A stretch of DNA of 64,000 nt, taken from NCBI RefSeq assembly GCF_000764305.2, contig NW_025946858.1:1-64000 (forward strand), read 5' to 3'. This stretch comes from Hyalella azteca. Lineage: Eukaryota; Arthropoda; Malacostraca; Amphipoda; Hyalellidae. Below, piece after piece: positions 20,461 to 33,682 of this stretch. Numbering within the stretch: the stretch's first letter is position 1; each line of letters opens with the position of its first letter. A program made the position numbers and the translations under genes. The notes under the pieces are model-generated. The model made no database searches, had not been told where the DNA came from, and worked only from the letters and a program-made list of their open reading frames with translations.

Positions 20461-21308
20461 CACATTTTATTTGTTATATATATATTACACCGAATTTTAT
20501 CTTTCATTATTTCATTTATGCTGGGTATGAGTATTATTGAAGAAAAAATGTCTGACTGCTGAGCGAGTCCGTGGAGATGCACATGCATCATCCACGATTG
20601 GCTAGAAGTCCGAATTTATGCAGCCGAAGTTCAGCGCGATTATTCGCGCTCATTTCATTACAGCGTAATTTTATTGCGCTATAATCCATTTAATTCATAA
20701 TTAATAAGATTAAAGAAAATTATTCTATTCATGATTTCAACACTTTTTAGAATTACAAGATTTATATTGGATTCAGGACATTTATAGAGCGGCGGCTTGT
20801 GGTATTTATTGATGGTAAAACTTAGGAAAAGAGCGTTATGACGAGACGGGCGGCGCAAGATGTTCATCCGAAATTTTCTCACGAAGGTCCGACGTTCCTA
20901 GCTTGTTTTTTCTAAGCCCAAACTCAGGACTAATCTATTGATTATAGTTGTCAATTTGGTTGATTGTCAGCTCACTGAGTTTATATCAGACAAACAAAAC
21001 AGTTTTCCGTGTCCGGCTCAGATTAGAAACAATAAAATTTTTCACCATACTACATTGCACAATAAACTTTCACAATTTATAACAGGCAGAAGGATTAATG
21101 TCCTAATTGGATAAAAGACTTGTTGTAGGATGACGTCCTCGCCAGATCAAAGCTAACGATCATTGCCAGTAAGTTCGAAACTTCGTAGTCGGCCACGGCA
21201 ATTGTTAACAGAATCTTGTAGTATTTTCTCTCTAAATTTTGGTTCAAGTTCATTAAACTACTACGCACGTGTAGCGCAATTACTTGCAAGCTGAGGAACT
21301 GAACAGTG

Positions 21309-21468
21309 AAGAGACTCTTCAAATGAGGATCAGATGCATTATAAAAAAACTTCAATGTGGGAAGAGTCTCTTCAAATGAGGATCAGATGCATTATAAAAA
21401 AACTTCAATGTGGGAAGAGACTCTTCAAATGAGGATCAGATGGATTATAAAAAACTTCAATGTGGGAA
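21309..21468. repeat. 53-bp tandem repeat, 3 copies (copy number varies between duplicates)
   Basis: Unit CTCTTCAAATGAGGATCAGA and on to TTCAATGTGGGAA. There are three units here, one in A2 (about 39,957-40,010) and two in A3 (about 49,767-49,870). Confidence 0.85.
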
Positions 21469-22791
21469 AAATTATGAGTGGGTTGGTCCATGCCTTAAGT
21501 AACGCAGGTCACTAATTCAGTCGATCTGATCATGATGCACTTGCACGCTGAGAATGTAGTTCAAACAAAACCGGAGGAAGATTTTCTAGGAAAAAGCGAA
21601 AAATTCATTGAATTTTGCGGCTTTTAATACAGTAGAACACGAATTGCCGGATCTGAATTTAATAAGTCTACTAACATGACAGCAGCAATGGATTCGCCAC
21701 AACGGCCGGATATTTCTTAGTAGTAGAAACATGAATGTGTCAGTGAGAGCCTCGCGAGTCTTGATATATTCACGCAAATTGCGAATCTTGATGGTCTCTC
21801 ATAGCGGTATGACAGACAAATGTTGCATTAAATCAACAACTGCCTGCAATTAAAATTGACTGACGATAGAAGGCAGTAAATGGAGTCTGGAATTAGTGCG
21901 CCTTCTTACATGTACATACTTCTGCCGTCATCACTCGTGACACGTGGATGACGAACATAGGCAGAACATGACTGCTATGCGATGCGACCGGAAAAAAAAA
22001 TTATCATTTCTGAATTAAAATTTAATATTTGACTGGTCACAACTCCAAAGCCTAAAAACAATTTCTTTTCTTGCTAAATATTTATAATGACAAACACTAG
22101 ATTTACATTCATTTATAAAAGGGCAGTTTGAATATTGCGCCGCTGCAGGGCCAATGACCGCATTTATGAAAAAAATATGTTGAACTATTTTTTAATTCCG
22201 CATACCGTGAACATTCATGTTTCTTGGAAAAGAGAAATCTTTTCATTGAAGTATAAATAATAACGATTGACAAGAAATTACGTATATATGTACGAGTATT
22301 AGGTTCTACGGGAATGATCATGTATGAGTATCATCGTTATCTGAAACGAATTATTGATCGACATGCATTGAACAAAATGAATACGAAGATAGTCCATGCG
22401 CTAAACAAAATATAAGGATAATTACACAGGGGTCAAAAATATACACAGTCCCCACGCGCCCGTAAAATGCACCGGTCAACCTAGGTCCGGGTCCTAGTGG
22501 AAGAAAAGCATTGCTATAATATGCTTATGAGGCTGCAATAACCTCTTAGCATCAATGTCCATACATGTATCTTTTACTAATGAAAAATTTAGTAAAAAAT
22601 ATTTACTTAGCAGTATCACTTTAATAATAAGGTTAACTTTCAAAAGTTGAACACATAAGTCAAAAATACGCTGAAAATCAAATTTTTGCAATTTTCAATG
22701 GCTTCGCGCAACTATAAAAATTTTTTGTTTGGAAAATCATTCGAAAAGAATTAATCTGACTCTGACAAGTGTTCCCGTGAATTAATCATAG

Positions 22792-23578
22792 TCGTACAAC
22801 GAATTGCGAAAATTTTTGCTATAGTCAATCCATTTTTTATCCTTCATTATAAACGTAAAATTTTGCGGTATTTTCTGCGTGTACCCAAAAACTGGACGAG
22901 TTGATCTTCACAAAATTGTAAGTCCGCAACCCACTCGGAAATAAATCAGACCTGCCAGGCGACTTGACATCTGAGACGCTGCAAAATATTTCCTCCTTCG
23001 CCGAAGAATTATGGATTTACCTCTCATATTTGCCGCTATATGCGACCCGTGACCGATCGGGATACATTAATGTTGAACTCATTTCGTGACGTTGATAAGG
23101 TTCATATAAATAAGATTTCCATTACCCATAAACAAAAGATTCCATGAAAATAAATGAAGACATACCAAGAAATTCGATAGAATATGATTATATATATATA
23201 ATTGATAGAGGTATTTTATATCACCCTAAAATGAACATGATTGATATGTAAATGTTACTCTAGCAGCTGGGCGAAGTAATTTAAATTCTAGCACATTTAT
23301 ACAAAAATGGGAGGTTCAAGTGTACAGAAATTCTCAGAGTTTCCAACGTACATCTAGAGTTTGTTTGGAGGAGGGTGTAATTTCTACAATAGTTTATTCG
23401 GATTTTACGGCCTAGCAGTGTGACTATGTAGTATAGGTCGCAAATTTCCGACTTTCATTAGAGCATCAAAATTGAGTTTGTTTAGCTCCACGCAATTTGG
23501 GTAGACGTTTTAAAACAACAGTTACCCCGTCGGGCATCAAGTACATTCAGCACAAGGGTATTCGACTTCGCCGCCTAT
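22792..23578. other. Unique spacer between A1 and B1
   Basis: About 0.8 kb of AT-rich sequence with no match noticed elsewhere in the window and no coding signal. Confidence 0.4.
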
Positions 23579-23623
23579 ATGTGAGCCGTGCCGTGGCAGC
23601 TGCAGTGCTCCTGCGTGAACGTT

Positions 23624-23832
23624 ACTGATGTTAACATGTTAATGTTAACATGTTAACATGTTAATGCAAACGTGTTGATGTTAACATGTTGATGTTAACA
23701 TGTTGATGTTAACATGTTGATGTTAACATGTTGATGTTAACATGTTGATGTTAAGAACTTGATGTTAACATGTTGATGTTAACATCTTAATGTTAACCTG
23801 TTAATGTTAATGATGTTAAGAAGATGCTAAGG
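23624..23832. repeat. 14-bp satellite array (GTTAACATGTTGAT)n in B1
   Basis: Tandem GTTAACATGTTGAT with minor variants. GTTAACAT is partly self-complementary, so the array is rich in short palindromes. Related arrays lie at 33,683-33,745 and 50,899-51,430. Confidence 0.95.
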
Positions 23833-25639
23833 TGTTAAGAATGATGTTAAGTTGTTCATTGTGGTAATTATTCAGGTTTTCTGTTTTAGGAATGCGTACT
23901 CTTCTTCAATCATAGCTTGAGCTTTTATCTAATGTTGTGATTCCAGCAGAATTGCAAAAAAGGGACTTTTTTAAATTGCCCAAACCAATCGGATTTTATT
24001 AAAAACGGGTTTTATTAAATGAAAGAAACGAGGTAAAGGGGTTTTTCCTTTTCCCAGTTATTTCATTTATGTCTAGCATCAAAGTCCTTCTCATATTTGT
24101 TTATTATGAAAAATTTTATGCTGGAGGGCATCAACCTTTATAATTACATTTGCCGCACCTTTTAACCTAATAATTTTAAATTNGACAACTAACCAATGAA
24201 AATAATATGCATTGAATCAATTAACACAGTTCTGAGCCGTTTTCTTGCTTCTCAAAACTTAAATAGTGCAAGCCTCTAAAGAAACATTTTTCACTTTTTT
24301 CCTCTTAACTTTTGAAGAACTAGACTTAGAGAGACTTAACTAGACTTAATATAAAAGAGCAAGAAGCCCTCATGTCCCCGAAAACACAAGAAAAAAACAC
24401 CTAAAATTTTGTATGAACTAAAAAATGAGTTATATTTTGAAAAATAATACATAATATTTTTAAATAATACATTTAATCTTGTTTTTTCATTACCAGCTTA
24501 TTTGTGTTTAGCATTTTAATATTTAAGTATATCTAAGGAACAAATATTAACGGGTTACATGAAATGACACACAATATTCGATGAACTTTGCTCCCCTCAT
24601 TTCACACACATGACTGTGGGCTTTTAAATGTGGGTTGATTTACTATGTTTTTAAAAATGTGTGTTGATGGACTTATGATTTGAAACTATACAGAATGTAA
24701 ATAAATTAACATAAAAGTTGAAATTTATGTTAAACTTCCAGTTTAGGTAGCACAAAATAGGTACGAAAACCCTCTGTGAAGTTAATTTCTTTAGCAATGA
24801 TATGACAAAAATTGTTGAACAAGCGGTCAAGCATTTAGATAAAATTGTAAAAATCTCATAACTGATTTGGATATGAATGAGATATCTGGTGGTCACTTTG
24901 TTTATTTCTTGTCATTGTGATGAGTCTTGGATGACTGCAGAGCAAGTTATGTGACGCAGAGTTATTATGTTATGTTATAAATATTATCCAGTAATATTTA
25001 TGAAACTCTATAATGGGTACAGTTCCTTAATTAGGTCTCAAATTAGGTTAAGAAGATTGAATAGATATTTCCTTAATAAATTCTATCAATTCTTACTGTA
25101 TTGTGAATTTCAAAACCAAAAATGCAATTTGATTCATTACCAAGTATCTTTAGAACTCATTTTATACTGCACCCTTTTTTCACCCGATTTTTAAAGTTAA
25201 AAACCCGGCCCGGGTGGGAAGGTGGGCAGCTGCCAGGAGGGTGTAAGTGTGCAACCTTGACTGGCTCAATTTTTCAGATATCACAGCGCTAGTGCGCTAC
25301 ATATGTTAATTTTTGTTATCATTTCATTCGCGTTTCATACTTGGTCCAGTCATAAGAATTACTTAACAATTCTATTACAACTGTCTTACAAATTATTTTA
25401 CAATTGTTATCTGGTATGAGGAGCGCTAGGTTGCAGGACCTATCCGTAGTTAGGCTGATACGACTGATTTCTTTAATTACGTACGTTTGCTTATCTCAAA
25501 GATAATTTGACTTAAGTAAAATTTTTACAAAACCAATATAAAATTGATATCCTCTGTTTACCAGTGAGTTGTCAGAAATAGTTTTTTCATGGATATCCGG
25601 CTTTCCCCACTAAAGATCAGTAAGTCTATTATCGAGTAA

Positions 25640-26090
25640 GTGCGCTATAAATCCTTATAAAATTGCGCTATAGCAGTTGCGCTAAAAATCCTTATAAAGT
25701 TGCGCTATAGCAGTTGGGCTATAGTAGTTGCGCTATAAATACTTATAAAGTTGCGCTATATCAGTTGGGCTATAGTAGTTGCGCTATAAATCCTTATAAA
25801 GTTGCGTTATAGCAGTTGCGCTATAGTAGTTGCGCTATAAATCCGTATAAAGTTGCGCTATATCAGTTGGGCTATAGTAGTTGCGCTATAAATCCTTATA
25901 AAGTTGTGCTATAGCAGTTGGGCTATAGTAGTTGCGCTATAAATCCTTAGAAAGTTGCGCTATAGCAGTTGGGCTATATTAGTTGCTCTATAAATCCTCA
26001 TAAAGTTGCGCTATAGCAGTTGAGCCATAGCAGTTGTGCAATAAACCCTTATAAAGTTACACTGTTAGAGTGGCGCTATAAATCCTAATA
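25640..26090. repeat. About 51-bp tandem array, GCGCTATAAATCC type, in B1
   Basis: Units combine GTTGCGCTATAAATCCTTAT with GTTGCGCTATAGCAGTTGGG. Homologous arrays lie at about 36,033-36,408 (B2) and 43,004-43,454 (B3). Confidence 0.95.
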
Positions 26091-27800
26091 AAAGCATGCA
26101 GAATGCATTCTCGTCATGAGATATTGAAGCATGATCATGATTTTAATGTTATTTCACATGCCTAGCTCACACAACTGCGAGTTCATCTTATGTACGCGGC
26201 ATAATGACGAAGAGGTTTCTCATGCATGATGATATCTCATTATAATTCAGGAAGACGGATAATCTAAACGCGCTTTGCTCTTAAACCGCCAGTAATAACC
26301 TCTGCGCAGCTGAGAGTGTTCCCATAATGGCTGGCATTAAGGCCTGAATCACATCTAGACTCGGGTGTGGACTTTGACGAACTTGGTGAGAGACGTAGGC
26401 TGAGCTATGACGTGGTGTGTCAAGTGAATTGTCCGTGGATTTAATCAAGGAAATTTACGTTACTGAAGTGATGAAACACATTTCTTCTATGATAACGCTC
26501 CTAAATTAAACCATCTACTTGCATCTGCGACGCGTGGACTCACAATTGTCATTCTACTGAACTCTGCACAGTTTTACTACATAGAAGCAGTGGACTTAAC
26601 TTTTATTTCAAATCTGTCCGGCGAGTTGTAAATCTGGAGGATCGATTTTATGTCAGAGTTCGCACTACTTCTTCGGATTGAATTGATGGACACGTAAACA
26701 CAGGATTCGTCACAACTACTGACCTCAGTTTATGAAGGTTTTCTAATTTCTTTCACCCAATATTTAATATAAAATTGATACGATGACTCGACAAATCCAT
26801 AGCAGTATTTTTGAAATCGGAGTTCGTAGAAAGACTTAGAAGGAATTATTTTCGGAATGAAATTGCTCTCACGATCTAGATTTTCAAATTTAACCTAGAA
26901 TAATTCGAAGATTAGAAAAGTATCCCTTCTTTTCAATCTCAAAGGCTTCGAAAGTATAAAACAGGCTAGTTTTTCTATTTGGAAAGTTATCCGAAAATCT
27001 TTTCTGTATATTCCCATTAGGCTGTTGCTGCACGGCTCGAAATAAGTCGCTCACATTCCAGTTTGTTCTTTAAGTTCGAACTGCAGAACGCACGTGGCAA
27101 CGAACACACCAGAATTTCCAGGAGTTTGCTCTAGTAATTAGTAAATGAAAACGTCATATTTGAATAATTAATTGGAGAGCCCTTAATTTTACTAACGAGG
27201 TAGAAGCACCGAACCAGATCAAATTACCTTTGATCTGACGCAAGATGTTTTGCCAGCCAAATGAGGCTGCGTTTCTGATTCTACGACTCTCAGCAAGGAC
27301 CTAAATTAACAACCGAATTTTTACCCTAAAAACAGTAGTTGTTAATTCAGCAGTAAATTAATATGATCATATTTATTGCACTCATCATATTATATTCATT
27401 CCGCTATTTTATTCATTCAGCTTCATTCAACTGATGCAAATTTACTTGGTCAGATTTACTGGTGTAAGTAGCAAAGGAAGTGCAACTTTTCTAGAAGAAA
27501 TCTTACAAGTAAAAGGTACAAATCTTTCAGCGGGCATGAGCTACACTTCAACGGAATGCCTATAGATAATTATAGGTCTCATATATCGTCAACAAATATC
27601 GCGTTAGCGACCGCCACAAATTTTAAAAAGCTGAATACATAAAGCATATTTATTTCGCAGCCATCCGGATCAGGGAGATCCATTAGCGGATAAATGTGCA
27701 CGTGAATCTCGAAGCGGCCGAATGCTCTTTCAGGGCCTCCGATTCTCTTGGCCGCGGGCCAGATTTTCCCTCGATAAATAAAGTAATCAAGGAGAGATAA

Positions 27801-27860
27801 GTAACGAAACCTACGACCTCAAGAGCAGCACCGTGAAATTTAACCAATTAAACTATAACC
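27801..27860 (-). repeat. tRNA-derived pseudogene or SINE head (B1)
   Basis: On the minus strand: GTTATAGTTTAATTGGTTAA (box A-like), then GGTGCTGCTCTTGAGGTCGT and AGGTTTCGTTAC (decayed box B). No complete cloverleaf with an acceptor stem is visible. A copy in B3 lies at 45,263-45,322. Confidence 0.4.
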
Positions 27861-29160
27861 AAATTGATGGATATCAATGAACTCTAGTTGCGGACCTATT
27901 TAATTTTCTTGTCTCTAGAGCGCTCCTGTCTAATTAAGGAGCACGCGCTCCTTTAAATTAAAAATAATAAAGAACAGAGTAAATTAACCGGTAATTCAAA
28001 GGACAACGTGGTTTTTTGTTTCATTTTCGAGTATTAAGTCTGAAAATTTGTTTGACCGACATTCACAGGGAACCTTCAACATCATGGTTTTGGATACAAG
28101 GCCATTTTTACTGAAAATTTAAAACACGAACGATGTGGATTCTGAAATTAGTAAAAAATTTAATCTTAATAACGAAGTATCGTTGATCTGCAAAAATAAT
28201 TTTATTCTATTTGAACCATGCAAAAAACCCCTACCGAAGCAAAAATATACAGACACAAATTTCAAAAATAGTATTAAATCAGTGACATGAAACAGCGAAC
28301 GTAGGAATAAGCGACGTAGTTTATTCCTATAGGGTTATCATGTAGAATTTTTCATAGCCAAAGGTGTTATTCTTACAATTTTCTTGAACAAATTATTTTC
28401 ATTCCTGGACATCCTACACAAATTTTCTTCGTCTCTTTAGAAATGAATTAAACGTCTCATCTCGATGGAAAATGCCCCGGATTAATTCACGAAGTGGAGC
28501 ACTTGAATTTTATGAAATTCCACCCTATGCGAATTTATGAAAAAAAATTATCAGTAAAAGAAGCAATTAAAACGTGGTTCAAAGGTTCATGATTTTACAG
28601 GAGTTTGTAGGCTTAATTTGATGTAACTCGAGGCCATCGGTTCAGGCATTTCTCGGCTAATATTTCTTTGCTGCAATCAATCAAATCGGATTTAGCAAAT
28701 CGAGCCGGTGTCGATACCAACGTCTATTGGTTCGGTAAACACTGCGCACGGCTTACCGTGAAATGAAATCCGGAAACTGGAACAACTGGAGGACAATTTT
28801 TAGCTAAAGTCGAAAAATTGCTATGATTAATGGTTGCGAAATGCAAGCAATAAAAAAGCAATTCCTAAAGGATTCTATCAATAAAAAAACCCTTTTTTGT
28901 TATTTACAAATAATTAGTCACGAAACCGGTAACACAAACTCGAATTGATGGCAGCTTATTCGATCATCAATTCTCAGCGGCAGGAGACGATTCAAAATCG
29001 AGAATTAATGTGGACAATTAAGTGAATATAAATACGATTAATGATGAAAAGGGAGGCGAGAGCTGCAAGGAGAAACTCGTCAAAAAGTAACTAGTGATGA
29101 AACTGGGTTAAGCTGACTGCCTTGCAGGGAGGAATGTTGACTAGAGACAAGCATTAAACG

Positions 29161-29619
29161 GTGTGGCGTAGTAAAAGTTTGGAAGCCGAAAAGATTAAAA
29201 TTCGAAACTACGCCATTCTTCACGCCCAAAGGGAAGCTCATGCGTCTAAACCGAAAATTATCACCACGCTACCACACGATTTACAGAGGCCTTTAATTTT
29301 GACAATTCTCAGGCCTCGGAAAGAATTAGTGGCACTTAAATTAGAAAGACGCAAGACCTTAGGCACCAGAGACCTCAAAAAGGCAGGAAGTCCTTATAGC
29401 GCAGAGACGTCAATAAGAAAAATTCGAAACTACGCCATTCTTCACGCCCAAAGGGAAGCTCATGCGTCTAAACCGAAAATTATCACCACGCTACCACACG
29501 ATTTACAGAGGCCTTTAATTTTGACAATTCTCAGGCCTCGGGAAGAATTAGTGGCACTTAAATTAGAAAGACGGAAGACCCTAGGCACCAGGGACATCAA
29601 GAAGGCAGAAAAACCTTAG
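29161..29619 (+). other. Open frame of 152 codons with an internal in-frame duplication (B1)
   Basis: The frame contains two copies of a 222-bp unit starting at 29,201 and 29,423, each reading IRNYAILHAQREAHASKPKI. B3 has one unit (46,613-46,858). It starts with GTG, not ATG, in B1, and one extra A shifts the upstream frame in B3. I do not recognise the product, and it passes directly into a degenerate tandem repeat. It may be a repeat that is open by chance. Confidence 0.3.
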
Positions 29620-29960
29620 GCACCAGAGACCTCAAAAAGGCAGGAAGTCCTTATAGCGCAGAGACGTCAATAAGACAGAACGGCCATATATAGGTACGAG
29701 TGACATCAAGAAGGCAGAAAAACCTTAATGGCAATAGTGACATAAAAAAGCCAAGAAGATCTCATAGGCACAAGTGATATCGAAAAAGCAGAAAACCCTT
29801 GATTTGCACCAGTGACAACAAGAAGGCATAAAGTCTTTGAAGGCACACCAGTGATATCGAAAAGGCAGGAAGACCTTGTATGCAATAGTGACATCAAAAA
29901 AGGATAAAGTTCTCGTGTCCCAGAGATAATAATAAGGCGCAAGAGATCCTTTTGGTAAGA
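29560..29960. repeat. Degenerate tandem repeat of about 34 bp (B1)
   Basis: Units around CACCAGTGACATCAAAAAGG and CAGAAAGACCTT, heavily diverged. The equivalent array in B3 is at 46,805-47,150. Reading frames in it are by-products of the period. Confidence 0.8.
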
Positions 29961-30955
29961 AAACCTACTCCGTAGCAAAAGTGTTTTCTGATGATTGCCC
30001 TAGGACGAAACCAAAAAACAGCAGATGGATTTTTATCAGTGTTCTGCCAACTACACTTGCTACTTGTGTGTGCAGATTAACCAGTGACTCGAGTTAACAT
30101 GGTAAATTTTGACTTGTGTAACCAGGTTTTATTTTGGCACAAGAAATGCGGTCAAGTTGAAACTCGCGCGGTGAGCTCACGTCATAGCTCGTGGGGTTAG
30201 AACTTTGAAACGATTGACTACTATATATATACGAGGCTTATTATTTATTTTAATTACGCCGCCATAGCGCAGCGGCTACCGTTTCGTCTGCTGGGTTGTG
30301 TATCTATACATCTGCTGGGAAGCCACAGACGCAATTACTGACCCACCCGATTGAGTCTTCATCTGTATACTTGATATTGAAATGCCTCCACCTAATGAGA
30401 ACCCCACCGACTGCGAAGTGCGTGTATTACTCTGTCCGTGTGTTTCTATATGTTTTTCTTCTCCTAATCAGTGAAGTGTATGGTGAAAACATTATTAGTT
30501 AAGGAATGATGCAGTAATGAGAGCCTTTAAAGATGGTCGCACAAACAGTCATGATGAGGAACGAAGTGGGAGACCTTTAAATCATTCCCGATGTTCTGAT
30601 TTTAAAATTGAACTTTCAAGGGAAAGAGAACAGACAATTCACTGTAATGGTATTACGTTGGGAACGCGCTTTATAATTAGGATTATTTATTTATAAGAAC
30701 TTTGAATATATAATTTTGAGGATTTTTCAATCATTTATTTGCGGCAAAATATTCGCATCACAATTAATACATTTTTATGGAGTTCCGCACCCATATTGAG
30801 AAAATGTTGGCGGCACTTATAGGGTGGAAGAAGAGAGAGACGAGACTCAGACCAGAGACAGAGGAGATCATCAGACGTAAGAGGTTGAGAGATAAGTTTA
30901 TGACCCTTATTCGCCATCTTGTAAAGCGGAGTCACTTCATTTTTGGATCCTACCC
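29919..30955. mobile_element. B1-specific 1-kb segment with transposon remnants
   Basis: Present in B1, absent at the corresponding point of B3 (47,155). It holds a tRNA-like SINE head (GCCGCCATAGCGCAGCGGCT, 30,257-30,276, a good box A) and a short mariner-type transposase remnant at about 30,505-30,600 reading AFKDGRTNSHDEERSGRP. Clean insertion ends were not found, so a deletion in B3 is equally possible. Confidence 0.5.
30505..30600 (+). pseudogene. Mariner-type transposase fragment
   Basis: NDAVMRAFKDGRTNSHDEER followed by SGRP resembles the second helix-turn-helix and 'F..GR.....eRsGRP' region of mariner transposases. Only about 30-45 residues survive and the catalytic domain is missing. 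Confidence 0.5.
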
Positions 30956-32255
30956 GATTGAGGTATTGAATATTTAACATAATAATAGTCAACATCCACC
31001 TCATGCCAACTCGTCTATGCAGTAATACGAGTAATTTTACCATGCGCATCTCATTATCTTATTATCTCTAAATTCGTTGCCTGGAACCAGTCAGCCCACA
31101 ACAGCCGCTTTCGCTGATTAACTATCCATCTTCCTGGCTTACAGCTATTTGCATTGGGTTGCCTCATTGTAATGAAGATTATTAGTTGTGCCAGAATTTA
31201 AAATGCTGTAGTGCCAATAGTAAAAAAGGAATGATTTCCAAAGAGACACGCTAGGAAAGGAATCCCTGGCATTCCCAGGACTTCAACAAGAGACGTTATA
31301 GAGACGTAATGTGTACGTCATTGAGCGCTGGTACGTCATTAAGCGTTGGTACGTTATTCGACCAGTGTTGTCCGTTGGAGTATAACGATCTGGTGTTAGG
31401 TCTCCACTGTATGATTTAGGTTAACATATTAGACGATTTTTACCGAAATTACGAATAATTTGTATTTGCAAACTTTTTTAGTTAAAATATTAAACTGATA
31501 TTCTTTCTCTCAAAATGTATTACTTGCCAAGTACCAGCGACCTCCGATCGAGGCCAGAACATGTTTGCGGACACCCGCTACATGTATTTAATAGTGCTGT
31601 GCTTTCTAACGTAAATAAGCATTGAAGAAAGCCCTGTTTAAGTTTCATTGAATAAATTAAACAATTCGATTTAAATATACTTTTGCTTGTGTTCATTGCT
31701 CATACATAAATTGGCAACATTTGCAGAATTGATAATTTGTTTTGCACAATATTTTTGATAGGGTGTTTAGGTGAGACTGTGTGAATGATTGTGAGCTTTA
31801 ACTGATATAGCGTGTCGTAGGATTGACCGAACGTGTCGTAGGATTGACCGAACACACAGTTCACGATTTCATCCTTAGTTGAAAAGTTTCCTGCAGTGTC
31901 AAGAAGTGTTCTTTACAAAATAGTCTAATCAGGCGGCAAGCTTCTTTGACGATGGCATACACAAGATAGTGCCAAGATACAATAAATGCCTCAATATTAA
32001 TAGGAATTGTGTAGAAAATTAGAATAAAGTATGACCTTTCTTGTGAACATTTTATTTGGATAAATCAATTTTATCAAAGCGGTCCTTGCTTTAAAATCAC
32101 GCCTCGTATGGACTGTCCGGCTTATGAAACTACATCCATAGAATTGGAATTTTATTGATGTCACTCCAAACATCAGCCTTCAAGTTTTGTTGGTCAATCA
32201 AGAAATCTGTACCTTATTCAGTTACATGGAGACACTTCCAGACACCGCAGTCTGG

Positions 32256-32417
32256 GGTGTACGAGTAGAGTTGAGCATGATGCGCAGCATGGTACGTCGC
32301 TATGCTGAGCACAGAGCCCGAGTTGTCGCCCTGGAAACTTATTTCAGTACGTACCAACCTCAATCAGAGAGAAGCTTCAACGCCGAACAGTGCAGCATAC
32401 CTGTGTCCCGAATATGA
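32256..32417 (+). CDS. Candidate conserved exon of unknown function (B1)
   Basis: The frame GVRVELSMMRSMVRRYAEHR, continuing ARVVALETYFSTYQPQSERS, ends at a TGA. The B3 copy (48,455-48,613) differs by about six bases in this stretch and four of those changes are synonymous, which hints at past coding constraint. Upstream the two copies differ by an indel, so coding would begin near here. I do not recognise the family. It could equally be a decayed fragment of a duplicated gene. Confidence 0.3.
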   Translation, partial: GVRVELSMMRSMVRRYAEHRARVVALETYFSTYQPQSERSFNAEQCSIPVSRI

Positions 32418-32443
32418 TTTTGAAAATTTGCTTCATCCAATCG

Positions 32444-33411
32444 AAATTTCGTATTTCAAAATTTGGGAATCCTTACATATTAGTAAAAATAAACCTGGTT
32501 CGAACAACGAATGTAATTCTTATACCAGCGTGTAATTGTTGGTATATAGTTTTTATTGCGTTACTTCTTCCTGTATTAGTCAATTTAGGTTATAATATTT
32601 ACGGCAAGTTAGTTAAGTTGTACTTGTATGCATGCCGGAAATCTCGGACTGATGATAGAGACGATATATGAAGATGGTATCCTTAACATCATTATTGAAA
32701 ATGTGGTAAATTATATTCGCAGTTGATCTGCTATAATATTATTAATAAGATATGTATGGTGACTAACGAGGCACGCTATCAAAGTGAACGTCAATGTGGT
32801 GCATTTATTGGTGACCAGCTGTTAATTGACATCCGCTACTGACGCATATCTAAATGTTCTCAACATTTTTATCGAAAAAAATTTCACTTGGCAATAGGTA
32901 TAAGCATGTTCAAATAAGAAAATGACACAAAGTAGAAAAAAACACAAAAATCGAATGAAATTCAAAAGCAGGAGAGTAGCACAAAGAAAGAGGAAAACAA
33001 GTAATTTAATAATGGAACAATTTCTCAAGGCCAACCCAATTGAAATTAACAGCAAATCCTGTCCCTGACAAACGGTCTTCTCTTCGTCTTCTACAATGCG
33101 ACGTCTGCTATCTGCAGACGTCGCTGCAGACGTCTGCTATCTGCTATCTGCGCTGAAATAATTGGTCTCTGGGCTTAGGAACGCACTCAAGACGAAGTTT
33201 CTGAGCTCATTAGAAAAGTTTCTGGAATAACATTATGAAAATGAGACGATTAGCGCTGGCTGCTTTCAAGGTTCAAGTCCAGAAAATATATACATGCAGT
33301 GATCTATAGATCTGATTTGTACATTCTAATTGCTTTGATTTATATTCGCGCTATGTCTGAGGTTCAGCAGCATCTTTGTTGATTACTGTTTATGTGTTTC
33401 TATACTTTACC
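32444..33411. other. Unique spacer before block C1
   Basis: AT-rich, with a small GACGTCTGC repeat at about 33,100-33,145. No gene seen. Confidence 0.4.
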
Positions 33412-33634
33412 TTCCATTACATACTTTTGATACTAGTTCCATTTATGTTAAGCTCGTAATTTTACATTTATCGACAATTTAAAAAAAAATTTTTGTGTAT
33501 AAAAGTTTAGTGATTGGGGTGCATAGAAATTTTTAGTCCCTCCACGTAAGCCAAAGTAAAGGAAGGGATAAAAAAATACAACCACAAATATTTCAGTATA
33601 ATTCGAGAATGATAAACATACGAATACTGCATGA
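33412..33634. repeat. Block C, copy C1
   Basis: Matches 52,628-52,897 (CCATTACATACTTTTGATAC onwards). It directly precedes B2 here, but in the other copy it lies behind B4 and next to an N. Confidence 0.9.
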
Positions 33635-33682
33635 ATATGTGAGCCACGCCGTGGCAGCTGCAGTGCTACTGCGTAAATGTTA

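Larger units (their letters stand above)
17923..22791 (-). repeat. Segmental duplication block A, copy A1
   Basis: Matches A2 (36,481-41,346) over its whole length with scattered substitutions and small indels. The part from 20,209 to 22,488 also matches A3. A1 contains the 5' part of exon 3, exons 2 and 1, and about 2.9 kb of 5' flank of the dynein gene. Confidence 0.95.
23579..32443. repeat. Segmental duplication block B, copy B1
   Basis: From 24,130 to 32,443 it is collinear with B3 (41,347-48,639), except for about 1 kb (29,919-30,955) absent from B3. Its first 2.5 kb also match B2 and B4. A single N at 24,183 replaces about 25-80 bases that the other copies have. Confidence 0.95.

Noticed and set aside
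24651..24896. Minus-strand open frame in B1 with relatives in B2 (34,762-34,968)
   Set aside because: The frame has different ends in each copy, composition is that of AT-rich DNA, and no domain is recognisable.
23624..26090. CRISPR-like array
   Set aside because: Repeats are contiguous without unique spacers, and the genome is clearly eukaryotic.
27801..27860. Functional tRNA gene
   Set aside because: No acceptor-stem pairing and the B box is decayed; kept only as a tRNA-derived repeat.
29706..29978. Minus-strand open frame of 90 codons
   Set aside because: It runs through a degenerate 34-bp tandem repeat, whose period keeps frames open by chance.
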